Source of the DNA: Nocardia amamiensis NBRC 102102
GTDB taxonomy: Bacteria; Actinomycetota; Actinomycetes; Mycobacteriales; Mycobacteriaceae
Length of the DNA: 64,000 bases
Direction of reading: 5' to 3'
NCBI RefSeq assembly: GCF_001612745.1
Contig: NZ_BDBA01000002.1
Coordinates: 53,879-117,878, forward strand
The position numbers were made by a program, and so were the translations under genes. The notes under the pieces were generated by a model. It was not told the origin of the DNA, searched no databases, and worked only from the letters and a program-made list of their open reading frames with translations. This document shows, in pieces, positions 32,526 through 40,305 of this stretch (position 1 is the first letter of the stretch; each line of letters opens with the position of its first letter).

Positions 32526-33524
32526 CTACCGGGCGAAAACCAACGTTGCGGGCGATGGTGTCGGGTGGAATGCAACGTCGTCGAAGCCGGCCTTGCCGAG
32601 CCAAGTGTGGTAATCGGCCCGCCGCCAGGTCCCGCCTTGCCGGCTCTTGAGCAGCATTTCCGCGCCGAACATCAGGGCGAAGGGCGGGCCGCTGCGGTCG
32701 TCATCAACGACGAAGTCGCAGATGACCAATGTGCCACCGGGTTTGAGTGCCGCCCTGAGCTTCGCGAAGATCGCGACGTTCTCCTCCGGTCCTTCCTGGT
32801 GCGCGATGTGGGAGTACACCGCGACGTCGTACATGTCGGCGCCGAAGTCGGTGGTATGGAAGTCACCGTCGATGCAGGTGAACCGGTCTGCCACGCCTCG
32901 CTCGGCGAGCAGTCGGCCGGCGATTGCGTTCACCGGTGCCCAGTCGAGTTGAGTCGAGCGCGCCGCAGGGTTGCGCTCGAGCCAAATCGCCGAGTAGATG
33001 CCCGAACCGCCGCCCACGTCGAGGATGGAGATCTCGCCGGCAGTTGCCAGCTGCAACAGGTCGGCGGCGACCGTTACCACCGGCACAGACTGCGCGGCGA
33101 TGGCCGGGACAACCTCCGCCCAGTGCGGATTGTCGGCCACCTCCACCACCGGATTCGCCATCGGCCCTCCCGCGCGCACGACGTCGGGCAGAGTCGCCAA
33201 GGTGCCCATCTGGGTCAGCTTGAGTGTGGCGAATCTGCTCAAGCAGGCGGGTGTGCCGTCGACCAGGAACGTGGCCGCTTCTGCGGTGTTGCGGTAGCGG
33301 CCGTCGTGTAGCTCGACCAGGCCGAGGCTGACCAGCCCGTCGAGGAGGGTTCGCGCCCCCCGCTGGGAGATCCCTGCGCGGACGGCGAGCTCGTCGGCAG
33401 TGTCCGCACCGTCTTCGAGGTGGGTGAACAGCGAGTGGCTCGCCGAAGCACCGACGATGCCGGTGGCCCAGTAGCCGTTGATCAGCTGCATGATCCGATC
33501 CGGAGTCGGAAGGATCTCGGTCAT
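32526..33524 (-). CDS. SAM-dependent O-methyltransferase (acetylserotonin/hydroxyindole O-MT type)
   Basis: A 332-residue small-molecule O-methyltransferase. The N-terminal winged-helix domain (DTADELAVRAGISQRGARTL) mediates dimerisation. The SAM site is ISILDVGGGSGIYSAIWLE, followed by LKPGGTLVICDFVVDDD. The start overlaps the aminotransferase stop by 4 bp (ATGA), so translation is coupled. Order in the operon (synthase, cupin, aminotransferase, methyltransferase, prenyltransferase) suggests methylation of a flaviolin or aminoflaviolin hydroxyl, as in related Streptomyces pathways. Confidence 0.9.
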   Translation of the reverse strand: MTEILPTPDRIMQLINGYWATGIVGASASHSLFTHLEDGADTADELAVRAGISQRGARTLLDGLVSLGLVELHDGRYRNTAEAATFLVDGTPACLSRFATLKLTQMGTLATLPDVVRAGGPMANPVVEVADNPHWAEVVPAIAAQSVPVVTVAADLLQLATAGEISILDVGGGSGIYSAIWLERNPAARSTQLDWAPVNAIAGRLLAERGVADRFTCIDGDFHTTDFGADMYDVAVYSHIAHQEGPEENVAIFAKLRAALKPGGTLVICDFVVDDDRSGPPFALMFGAEMLLKSRQGGTWRRADYHTWLGKAGFDDVAFHPTPSPATLVFAR

Positions 33525-34678
33525 GCCGCCCCCTCTCGTGTTCCGTATGAGCGTGCGTGGGTTCGGATCGCGGCTCGCAGCGCCCCCGCAACTCGTTCGA
33601 CCTGGCCGTCGCTGAGCTCGGCGTGCATGGGGATGGCGAGGTTGCGTTGGAAGAGGTCGGCCGAGACCGGGCACGGCTGCTTCGGCTCGTACACCGGCTG
33701 CAGGTGGCACGCCCACGCACCGTGCCCGCAGCCGATGCCCTGAGCTCGCAGATCGGCCGCGACACCCGCACGGTCGACACGCGGATCCAACGTCACCAGG
33801 TAGGACTGCCATGCGTGGGTGCGGTCGGGCGGCACATGCGCAACGGTGAGGAGTTCGTCGTCGGCGAACAGTTCCGCATAGCTCGCTGCGACGGCGCGCC
33901 GACGATCCAGCAGCTCGCCCATTCGCGTGAGCTGTACCTGCAGGATCGCTGCGGCGATGTCGGACAGCTTGTAGTTGTAGCCGACCTCGGTGAATTCCGG
34001 GATCGGCAAGCCAACGACCTGCGCATCCGCGAAGATGCTTCCGATACCGAATGACGACCGCAGCCGCACGTCGTCGGCGAGCGCCGGATCGGCCGTGAGC
34101 AGGGCCCCGCCCTCGCCGCTGGTGATTCCCTTGCGCCCGTGGAAGGACAGGCAGGACACCGGTGCCAGGGCACCAGCCGGTGTCCCCTGGTAGGTCGCAC
34201 CTACGGCACATGCGGCGTCCTCGATCAGAAACAGATCACAGCGGTCCGCGATCGACCTCAGCTCCGAGTAGTCGGCGGGGAGACCGACCGTGTCCACCGC
34301 GATCACACCCACCGTTCGTGGACCGACGAGATCCGCTACCGCCTGTGGGTCGACGGTGCCGGTATCGGAACGCACGTCGGCGAAGACCGGGACCGCGTCG
34401 ACGTAGCGCACCGCGTGGGCTGGAGCCGGGAACGTGTAATCGGCAACAATCACCTCGTCACCCGGTTCGACACCGAGCGCAAGCAAGGCGAGGTGTAGTG
34501 CCGCGCCGCAGCTGCTCAATGCGACCGCGCCACCGACTCCGTAGCGTTCGACCAGCTCGACCTCGAGCGCTTTCCCCCGCGGACCCTGTCCGGCCGGCCA
34601 GCCCGAGGCGAAGACCTCGGCGACGGCAGCCAATTCCCGCTCACCCAGACTTGCGCGCACCAGGGGAATGGAGCCCAT
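33521..34678 (-). CDS. DegT/DnrJ/EryC1-family PLP aminotransferase, probable 8-amino-flaviolin-forming type
   Basis: A 385-residue fold-type I aminotransferase. PLP residues: D154 in LIEDAACAVG, Lys183 in SFHGRKGITSGEGG forming the Schiff base, and the first-loop SSCGAALHLAL. Members usually aminate keto-sugars, but no sugar genes are nearby. Directly coupled to a MomA-like cupin and THN synthase, it most likely performs the amination of the hydroxynaphthoquinone known from furaquinocin biosynthesis, where an aminotransferase and a cupin give 8-amino-flaviolin. That role is inferred from context. Confidence 0.88.
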   Translation of the reverse strand: MGSIPLVRASLGERELAAVAEVFASGWPAGQGPRGKALEVELVERYGVGGAVALSSCGAALHLALLALGVEPGDEVIVADYTFPAPAHAVRYVDAVPVFADVRSDTGTVDPQAVADLVGPRTVGVIAVDTVGLPADYSELRSIADRCDLFLIEDAACAVGATYQGTPAGALAPVSCLSFHGRKGITSGEGGALLTADPALADDVRLRSSFGIGSIFADAQVVGLPIPEFTEVGYNYKLSDIAAAILQVQLTRMGELLDRRRAVAASYAELFADDELLTVAHVPPDRTHAWQSYLVTLDPRVDRAGVAADLRAQGIGCGHGAWACHLQPVYEPKQPCPVSADLFQRNLAIPMHAELSDGQVERVAGALRAAIRTHARSYGTREGAA

Positions 34679-34684
34679 CGTGAT

Positions 34685-35215
34685 TCACCTCCCGCTGCTC
34701 GGTGGTTCGAAACGCAGCGGCGTGATCTGGTCGATGCCGCAGCGGTCACGCAGCCGCTGAATGGCGTCGACATCCACCGACCGGCCGGACTCGAAGATCG
34801 CGGCAATCTCCTCGAAATAGACTTCGTGATCGGGGGATGGGTAGCTTTGAAACAACATTCGAACCGGCTTGTCGGTGGCATTCCTGAACGCGTGCGGACA
34901 TCCGGCCGGAACGAACATGCAGCTACCGGGACCCCCGCGGACGACTCGATCGCCATCCGGCGATTCCCAGTCGTGCCAACCGTCCGGCGTACGCTGATTC
35001 GGCTCGAACGCCAGCAGGTCCAGCTCTCCTTCCAAGACGTAGAAGAACTCCTGCGAGTTGCGATGGGAATGCGCCCCGACGTCGAAGCCGGGCGGAACCA
35101 CCACCTCGAAGCTCGATACGACGGACCCGTTCGCCCCGGTGACCTTGAAGGTGATTTCCTGCTTGTCTGTGATCAGCTTTCGACCCGCGCCGGGCCGGAC
35201 AACAACACCGCTCAT
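34685..35215 (-). CDS. Cupin-domain quinone-forming monooxygenase (MomA-like)
   Basis: A 176-residue single-cupin protein. Metal ligands are in motif 1 GAHSHRNSQEFFYVLEGEL (H49, H51, E56) and motif 2 FVPAGCPHAFRN (H108). MomA-type cupins beside THN synthase genes in Streptomyces oxidise THN to the naphthoquinone flaviolin. The gene lies 61 bp after THN synthase and 6 bp before the aminotransferase, the order expected for THN to flaviolin to aminoflaviolin. ATG with GGAAAGGA upstream. A simple sugar-isomerase-type cupin is the alternative. Confidence 0.85.
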   Translation of the reverse strand: MSGVVVRPGAGRKLITDKQEITFKVTGANGSVVSSFEVVVPPGFDVGAHSHRNSQEFFYVLEGELDLLAFEPNQRTPDGWHDWESPDGDRVVRGGPGSCMFVPAGCPHAFRNATDKPVRMLFQSYPSPDHEVYFEEIAAIFESGRSVDVDAIQRLRDRCGIDQITPLRFEPPSSGR

Positions 35216-35276
35216 GTCATTCCTTTCCCATGTCAGTTGAATCTCGCTGTAGGCGTGGCGCCGACGCGCCCCGTTG

Positions 35277-36347
35277 TCATCGATTCATGCCGCTCGGCGC
35301 GTCGACGGTCCATCGACCTACCGACATCTCCGAGGTGATGCCGGGACCGAAACCCGCGATAACACCCTTGGCACCGGGCATCGGCGAGTCTTCCTCGAAC
35401 AGCCGGCGCAGCGCGTCGAGTACGACCGCGCTGGCGATGTTCCCGTACTCGGTCAGAGTCGCCCAGCTATGCCGGAACATCGTGCGTTCGACATCGAGGT
35501 GCGTGCTGAGGTCGTCGAGGATCCGCGGACCGCCTGCGTGAATGATGTAGTAGTCGAGCTTGCCGATGTCCCAGCCATGGTCGGCGACGAGCTCACGCAG
35601 TACCGGCGCCAATGGCTCCATCGTCCCGGGCACCCGGCGATCCAGCTGGAAGTGGAAGCCGGTCGCACGAACGGCGTAGGAGATCCAATCCTCCGTGTGC
35701 GGAATCAGATACGAGGCATTGCGCTCCAGCGCTACGCCGGTACCGCCGTTTCCCCGAACTACGGCAGCCGCGACCGCGTCACCGAACAGTCCGTCGGACA
35801 GCAGCGAACCGACATCGTCGTCGTCGGGTTGGTAACACAGCGAGCAGAGCTCGCACGCCACGATCAGAACATTGCTCCCTGGGTGGGCCACGCAGAAGTC
35901 GTGGGCGCGATTGATCGCCGCGGCACCTGCCGCGCAACCCAGCTGCGCGATGGGTATCTGGCGGGTGTCCGACCGAAGCCCCATAGTGTTGATCAGCCAT
36001 GCGGTCAGCGATGGCATGAGAAATCCGGTACAGGACACGTAGATGATCGCGTTGATTTCCCGTTCCACGACACCCGCGTTCGCCAGGGCTTTTTCGATGA
36101 CCTCAGGGCATCGCTTCTTGGATTCGCGCTCGTAGATCCTGTTGCGTTCCTCGAACCCAGGGTGGCGCAGGGTGCTGTCGATATCCTGCACGATGTGCCG
36201 CTTCCGCACGCCCGTGTTCTGGATCAATTTGAGTGCCAAAGGAAGATTAGGATTTCCGGCATACATTCTTTCCGCAAATTCCAGAGTATCTTCCATGCTC
36301 AGGACGTTTTCCGGCACACTCACCGACGGTTTGCACAGCGTGGACAT
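35277..36347 (-). CDS. rppA: Type III polyketide synthase, 1,3,6,8-tetrahydroxynaphthalene synthase (RppA/THNS)
   Basis: A 356-residue chalcone/stilbene-synthase-fold enzyme. The catalytic triad falls exactly at the THNS positions: Cys138 (QLGCAAGAAAIN), His270 (YYIIHAGGPR) and Asn303 (EYGNIASA). The THNS-specific second cysteine Cys106 is present in YVSCTGFLMPSLTAWLIN, and GFGPG closes the active site. The N-terminus STLCKPSVSVPENVLSMEDT is RppA-like. It condenses five malonyl-CoA to THN, the precursor of flaviolin and melanin-type pigments. It is the first gene of the core unit. The ribosome site is weak, so translation may be regulated. Confidence 0.96.
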   Translation of the reverse strand: MSTLCKPSVSVPENVLSMEDTLEFAERMYAGNPNLPLALKLIQNTGVRKRHIVQDIDSTLRHPGFEERNRIYERESKKRCPEVIEKALANAGVVEREINAIIYVSCTGFLMPSLTAWLINTMGLRSDTRQIPIAQLGCAAGAAAINRAHDFCVAHPGSNVLIVACELCSLCYQPDDDDVGSLLSDGLFGDAVAAAVVRGNGGTGVALERNASYLIPHTEDWISYAVRATGFHFQLDRRVPGTMEPLAPVLRELVADHGWDIGKLDYYIIHAGGPRILDDLSTHLDVERTMFRHSWATLTEYGNIASAVVLDALRRLFEEDSPMPGAKGVIAGFGPGITSEMSVGRWTVDAPSGMNR

Positions 36348-36520
36348 GTCTGGAATCTACTTTCTCGACCGGGTTCAAGTTTTCCGAATGGAATCTTCGA
36401 TACGAAAATGCCGCCGCCCTGCGCCTCCGGAATAGGGACAGGGCAAGGCAATGGCTATTCGAGAATTGCATTGCGCCCGAACGATCGGGAATCCGCACAC
36501 TGCCGCGGAAGGCATGTCGA
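36348..36520 (-). promoter_or_regulatory. Leader/promoter region of the polyketide core operon
   Basis: A 173-bp gap, relatively AT-rich, between the upstream HTH gene and THN synthase. TTGAAC (minus strand, near 36374) and TAGATT (near 36357) are possible promoter elements but with poor spacing. GCAATG…CATTGC inverted arms occur at about 36447-36472. I could not find a copy of the StrR-type inverted repeat (GTTCGACTG-N11-CAGTCGAAC). Confidence 0.35.
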
Positions 36521-37357
36521 TCAATGCTTTCGCACATGGATCAGATGTGCGATCTCATCGATATCGTATTCGGCTCTGTCGCGCAATCCATATCGAGTCA
36601 GCCGTCCTCGCTTGGCCCATTGGCGGATCGTTGCTTCCTGAATTCCGAAGGCTTCTGCGGCGACCTTCGTCGGCAAAGTTCGCCGTTTCGACTCTTCCGC
36701 CGAGGGGTCGCTGATCAGGCGTTCATCGGACAACCATTCATAAACCGTCCAACGGTGTCCCAGCTTGCATCTGACGACAGCGCATTTGTTGATGCCGTCC
36801 AACTCTACGGTGACCGGCGCAACGCATCGAGGATCGCGACACTTTCCGCTCGCCGCTGCCGAGCCGTGTTCTCGCTCCACGAATCGCAAGACGTCGCGGA
36901 AGAGATCGCCGATCTCGACGACAAAATCCGCGGCACTCGGATGGGCTGCCAGCCAGCCGATCCGGCCGACGAGGAACTTCGCTGTCGACGCTGTGTCGCG
37001 ACGGGGAGGCGAGATCGTGGGGCATTCACTCAGGACGAGATCCACCCATGACTCCAGGATCGAGCTGATCCAGACCCGCAAGGCGATTGCGCCTGACGGA
37101 AGCGGCAGTGTGCGTTGATCACGCCGACGTCCGTCGCCTGCATCCCAATACCCCCATTGGAACGGACCGACACATTGCGCGGCCAACCATGGGAGCGCGG
37201 CGAGCCGTTGTTCTGTAGCAGTGATGCAGTCTCGGCACAACCGGAGCGCGATCCCCGCACCGACTGAAGGCGAGCCGGTATTTTGGCGGTCGACCTCGCA
37301 TATCACCGTGCGTTCCGAAGCTGCCGGCATGACATTTCTGGTCGGTATTTCTTCCAT
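36521..37357 (-). CDS. Helix-turn-helix protein with N-terminal Cys motif (phage/excisionase-like HTH)
   Basis: A 278-residue protein. The C-terminal 60 residues form a MerR/excisionase-like HTH: LPTKVAAEAFGIQEATIRQW followed by KRGRLTRYGLRDRAEYDIDE. N-terminal Cys pairs (ALRLCRDCITATEQRLAALP) and a second Cys group (GKCRDPRCVAP and KCAVVRCKLGH) look like zinc-binding sites. Proteins of this layout are common in actinobacterial prophages and accessory regions. It reads in the same direction as the polyketide genes, 173 bp upstream. It may be a regulator of the cluster or part of the mobile DNA at its edge. Confidence 0.65.
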   Translation of the reverse strand: MEEIPTRNVMPAASERTVICEVDRQNTGSPSVGAGIALRLCRDCITATEQRLAALPWLAAQCVGPFQWGYWDAGDGRRRDQRTLPLPSGAIALRVWISSILESWVDLVLSECPTISPPRRDTASTAKFLVGRIGWLAAHPSAADFVVEIGDLFRDVLRFVEREHGSAAASGKCRDPRCVAPVTVELDGINKCAVVRCKLGHRWTVYEWLSDERLISDPSAEESKRRTLPTKVAAEAFGIQEATIRQWAKRGRLTRYGLRDRAEYDIDEIAHLIHVRKH

Positions 37358-37839
37358 TTACTGGACCTCGTGAATATCGTTCTCGACTCAACCGGCGGAT
37401 ACGGCATCTCGCCCTGCTCATCAGTCTCGGTGAAGTGCAAGTCATTGTCACCACGAAAGTGATGTCCACTCCAGAATTTTCGGGGTTCGTTTTTCTTCCA
37501 CGTGCGGGGACGAGACTCGAACCTGTCCCGCAGACCAAGAACGCAACCGATAATGCTGAACTCGGTAGCGACACAGCACGGCGCTGCATTGCAATCGATG
37601 GAGGTCACAGCGAATACATCGAAGCTACTACATCCGAACCGCTGAGTTGGGCATGCTTCCGCCCCACAGACAGCGTGACAGAGCCATTGTTCGGCGTCAA
37701 CTCGCAGCGTCGACTCAGCAAAAGGTCCGCGTAGATCGATTCGTTGCGTAGTCCGGATCGGTCCAGCGCGCGCGCCTCCGTCTGCAAACTGCATGTTTCC
37801 GGTTCATACGGGTGATGGAGCTGTCAATGGCGAGTCGGA
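37358..37839. other. No gene recognised
   Basis: About 480 bp between the HTH gene and a transposase remnant. Overlapping frames exist on the minus strand, but none has a credible start, composition or family resemblance. Confidence 0.4.
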
Positions 37840-38372
37840 GGGCGATCACGCGGTCGGAGGCGTGCGGTATCGGAACGGCACGAAGGCGGCGATTCTGAAT
37901 TCGGTGTGCGCGGTGACCGGTTACCGATCGGTAATATGCGCGCGAGCCGGTGGACGATCCGGAGGTTGTCGCGGCGCCGGAGAAGTGCTGGACTGTAATG
38001 AACGCGCTGGCTGGTATGCGGCCGAGCGCGGGCATCGGCGCAGATCGCGCCGGTGCTACGCCAGTTCGGGGAGTTGTCGATCGACAACGGCACAGCGGCG
38101 ATACTGATAGGGAGGTCGGCGGCCACGATCGACCGCCATTTGGCGAAGGCCAAGTCGCCGCCGGCGGTGAGGGCCGTTCATATACCAAGCCGGGACCGTT
38201 GCTGAAGTCGCGAATCCCGATGCGTACGTGGGCTGATTATGTGGACCGGGAACCGGGCGGTGCGCAGCAAGGCCCAAATGCATGGTTCGCCGCAACTACC
38301 GATGCGCGGTACTGCCAGGAAAATGATTCGAAGTGGTGCTCATACCCACAAACATTCAGCGATCCGTCCATT
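37840..38372 (+). pseudogene. Decayed transposase (DDE integrase-catalytic type) remnant
   Basis: Pieces of one transposase family appear in order but in different frames: KAAILNSVCAVTGYRSV, DDPEVVAAPEKCWTVMNALA, then SAATIDRHLAKAK, GRSYTKPGPLLKSRIPMRTW and TGNRAVRSKAQ. These resemble the N-terminal, middle and catalytic-core start of an ISNCY-like 'integrase catalytic domain' transposase. At least two frameshifts and loss of the C-terminal catalytic part mean it is inactive. Terminal repeats were not found. Confidence 0.65.
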
Positions 38373-39464
38373 TCAGGACGCGACAGCATCGCCGGTGGGA
38401 GCGTCAGCAGTCTCGCCGGCCAGCCGCAGTCGGGCGCGGTCCGCGAGTGCGGACCAGAAGTGGGCCTGCCACTGGGCAAGCTGGACGATGGCAGCCGTGC
38501 GGTGCTGGGGAACGGCGCTCATGAGAGCCTCGCACTGTGCGGCGGCCGCGACGGACATGGTGAGCAGACGAATGACGGTCCGCCCGCTTTCGCTCAACCG
38601 CATCGCGGGATCGCTCCGCAACCGCTGAAGAACCTCCGAAACAGCGAGCCCGGCAACCGGATTCGACTTCTGCGCCGCCGACGGGTGTCGCGCATCCGTT
38701 GACGCCGTCGCACGGTCGCGCTCGGTGACATCTTGATGCACGCCTTCGACAGGCGATTGCTGACCAACGAGGAGGGGACTCTCGCCGCGCCCGAGTCGCA
38801 GGCGGACGTCTCGAGCGGTGCCGATCGACAGCCCTGATTGCCGCGCGATCTCCGACAGCGAAGCAGCCGGGTCACGGCGGATCGCTTCTGCGGCCAGGCG
38901 GCGGCCCGTGGCCGTGGACGCTGGGCGGACTTTGCCGTCTCGCCCCAGCCGTTCGTACAACTGGCCATCTTTTCCAGTTGCACGGCGCCGAATCGTGCCG
39001 ACGGTGTTGTGCGACAGTCCGCTGGCGCGTGCGATCAGCCGATCCGACCACTGCGGATGTTTCTCGACCAGTCGCTCGGCCGCTGCCTTGCGCTCCTTCA
39101 GTGTCAGCGGCATTCCGTGCCCGACGTTCGCCCGCACCGACAGTGCGAACAGATCGTCATGGTTGCCGTTGTAGAGCCGCGCCGCCAATGTCTCCTCGCC
39201 ACGACGAATCGCCGCTTGCAGGCGGTACATGCCATCGATCACGCGCATCGTCGGTCGGTGAACGAGAATCGGCGGCAGTTCGCCCTCGGCCTCGGCGATC
39301 GCGGCGACATACGCTTGGTCCTGGTCACCCAACCGCGGCGTATCGGCAGGACGCAACTGTGATACAGGCAGCGACTCGATCGGAAGCCGACCGATGAGTT
39401 CATCCCACCCGTCGACCACGGCCTTGATGCCGAATCCGGCTAAACCGTCGATCACGTTGTCCAT
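38373..39464 (-). CDS. StrR/NovG-family ParB-domain transcriptional activator, probable cluster regulator
   Basis: A 363-residue protein. Residues 30-110 are a ParB/Srx-like domain with LPVSQLRPADTPRLG, ELPPILVHRPTMRVIDGMYR and LQAAIRRGEETLAARLYNG, the arrangement seen in pathway activators such as StrR and NovG rather than chromosomal ParB. A central HTH follows (KHPQWSDRLIARASGLSHNT VGTI-type region, quoted in part), and a second HTH-like stretch SLSEIARQSGLSIGTARDVR. ATG at 39464 is preferred; a GTG six bases earlier is possible. There is no parA nearby. It probably activates the meroterpenoid cluster. A -10 box and a long palindrome lie immediately upstream. Confidence 0.82.
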   Translation of the reverse strand: MDNVIDGLAGFGIKAVVDGWDELIGRLPIESLPVSQLRPADTPRLGDQDQAYVAAIAEAEGELPPILVHRPTMRVIDGMYRLQAAIRRGEETLAARLYNGNHDDLFALSVRANVGHGMPLTLKERKAAAERLVEKHPQWSDRLIARASGLSHNTVGTIRRRATGKDGQLYERLGRDGKVRPASTATGRRLAAEAIRRDPAASLSEIARQSGLSIGTARDVRLRLGRGESPLLVGQQSPVEGVHQDVTERDRATASTDARHPSAAQKSNPVAGLAVSEVLQRLRSDPAMRLSESGRTVIRLLTMSVAAAAQCEALMSAVPQHRTAAIVQLAQWQAHFWSALADRARLRLAGETADAPTGDAVAS

Positions 39465-39499
39465 CCCCACCCCCAGGGCCGGTGAAAATCAGGTACAGA

Positions 39500-39539
39500 C
39501 AGCCTAAACCCCAGGGGTTTAGGCTGCTGGAAAATTATA
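39500..39539 (-). promoter_or_regulatory. Promoter -10 and 27-bp perfect palindrome upstream of the StrR-like regulator
   Basis: On the minus strand a consensus TATAAT (39534-39539) is followed 7 bp later by a 27-bp perfect palindrome (39500-39526): arms CAGCCTAAACCCC and GGGGTTTAGGCTG around a single central base. The palindrome covers the expected transcription start and lies 36 bp before the ATG. It is either an operator for autoregulation or a 5'-UTR hairpin. No T-tract, so not a terminator. Confidence 0.7.
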
Positions 39540-39798
39540 GTCGAGGGTGCGATCCGTGACATTGACGGACAACGAAGGGTTTCCGGCTGGAACTCGTCAA
39601 ACTGATGAACAACAAGCCCCCGAATTATCCGGGCGACCAGTTTGCGCGGATCGTCGATGAGGAGCGCGAAAAGGCCGTTTCGGCCGGGCCTCCCGCCCTT
39701 GCAGTCGCGCAGGCAGTTCTCGACCATCCCGCGCAGCGCGTCCGACGACAGCCGCTTCGGCTTCGTGGTTCCGACTCGACCTCCGAGTCGCGTGACCC
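39540..39798. other. No gene recognised
   Basis: About 260 bp between the regulator's promoter and the galE remnant. A minus-strand frame (ALRGMVENCLRDCKGGRPGR…) is open but resembles nothing I know. Confidence 0.35.
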
Positions 39799-40305
39799 TT
39801 ACGCCCACGAGTGAGCAGCCTGATGGAATTGCCATGCGTCGGCGATGATGTCGGCAAGGTCGGGCCGTTGCGGTTTCCAGCCGAGTTCGCGTTGCGCTTT
39901 CTCGCTGGAGGCGATACACACCGCCGGGTCGCCGGGTCGGCGTCCCTCGATGTGTACGGGGAAGTCGACTCCGGTGACTTCGCGGACTGTGTCGAGGACT
40001 TGCTGGCTCGAGTGCCCTTGGCCGTTGCCGAGATTGAAGATGTCGTGGCGTCCCGGCTCAACGAACTCGAGAGCGAGTAGGTGGGCAGCCGCGAGGTCGG
40101 CGACATGGATGTAGTCGCGGATGCATGTGCCATCTCGGGTTTCGTAGTCGGTGCCGAATAGCGTGAAGGTGTCACGCTGGCCATCGGCGGCTTGCAGCAG
40201 GATCGGTATCAGATGCGATTCCGGCTCGTGCCGTTCACCCAGGTGGACCCCGCCCGCGGTGAGGACCGCTCCGGCTGCGTTGAAGTAGCGCAGCGTTGCC
40301 GCGCC
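39799..40305 (-). pseudogene. galE: 5'-truncated galE (UDP-glucose 4-epimerase) remnant
   Basis: Reading leftwards from about 40300, one continuous frame gives [34 protein letters not shown], the NAD-epimerase phrase [20 protein letters not shown], then [35 protein letters not shown] and [15 protein letters not shown], ending at a TAA (39799-39801). This is the C-terminal half of GalE (roughly 165 of 330 residues). The Rossmann and catalytic N-terminal half is absent; the sequence upstream belongs to a different gene. It is therefore a truncated pseudogene. Confidence 0.88.

Larger units (their letters stand above)
16130..39464 (-). other. Biosynthetic gene cluster: THN-derived aminonaphthoquinone meroterpenoid with an ACP/phosphohistidine-enzyme module
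   Basis: Between the O-methyltransferase at 16.1 kb and the StrR-like regulator at 39.5 kb, almost every gene reads leftwards, with overlaps or very short gaps. Hairpins split it into three likely transcripts. These are the polyketide core (36347 to 31028: THN synthase, cupin, aminotransferase, methyltransferase, prenyltransferase, TetR-like), the MmpL exporter (30837 to 28702), and a 12-gene activation/tailoring unit (28567 to 16130). No mevalonate-pathway or prenyl-diphosphate synthase gene is present, unlike many Streptomyces clusters of this class, so the prenyl donor must come from elsewhere. The product is inferred, not known. Confidence 0.8.

Noticed and set aside
36348..36520. StrR-type binding site before THN synthase
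   Set aside because: No GTTCGACTG/CAGTCGAAC-like inverted pair was found by eye; only weak short inverted arms.
38373..39464. Chromosome- or plasmid-partitioning parB and origin of replication
   Set aside because: Domain order fits StrR/NovG activators, no parA is adjacent and no parS-like repeats were seen.
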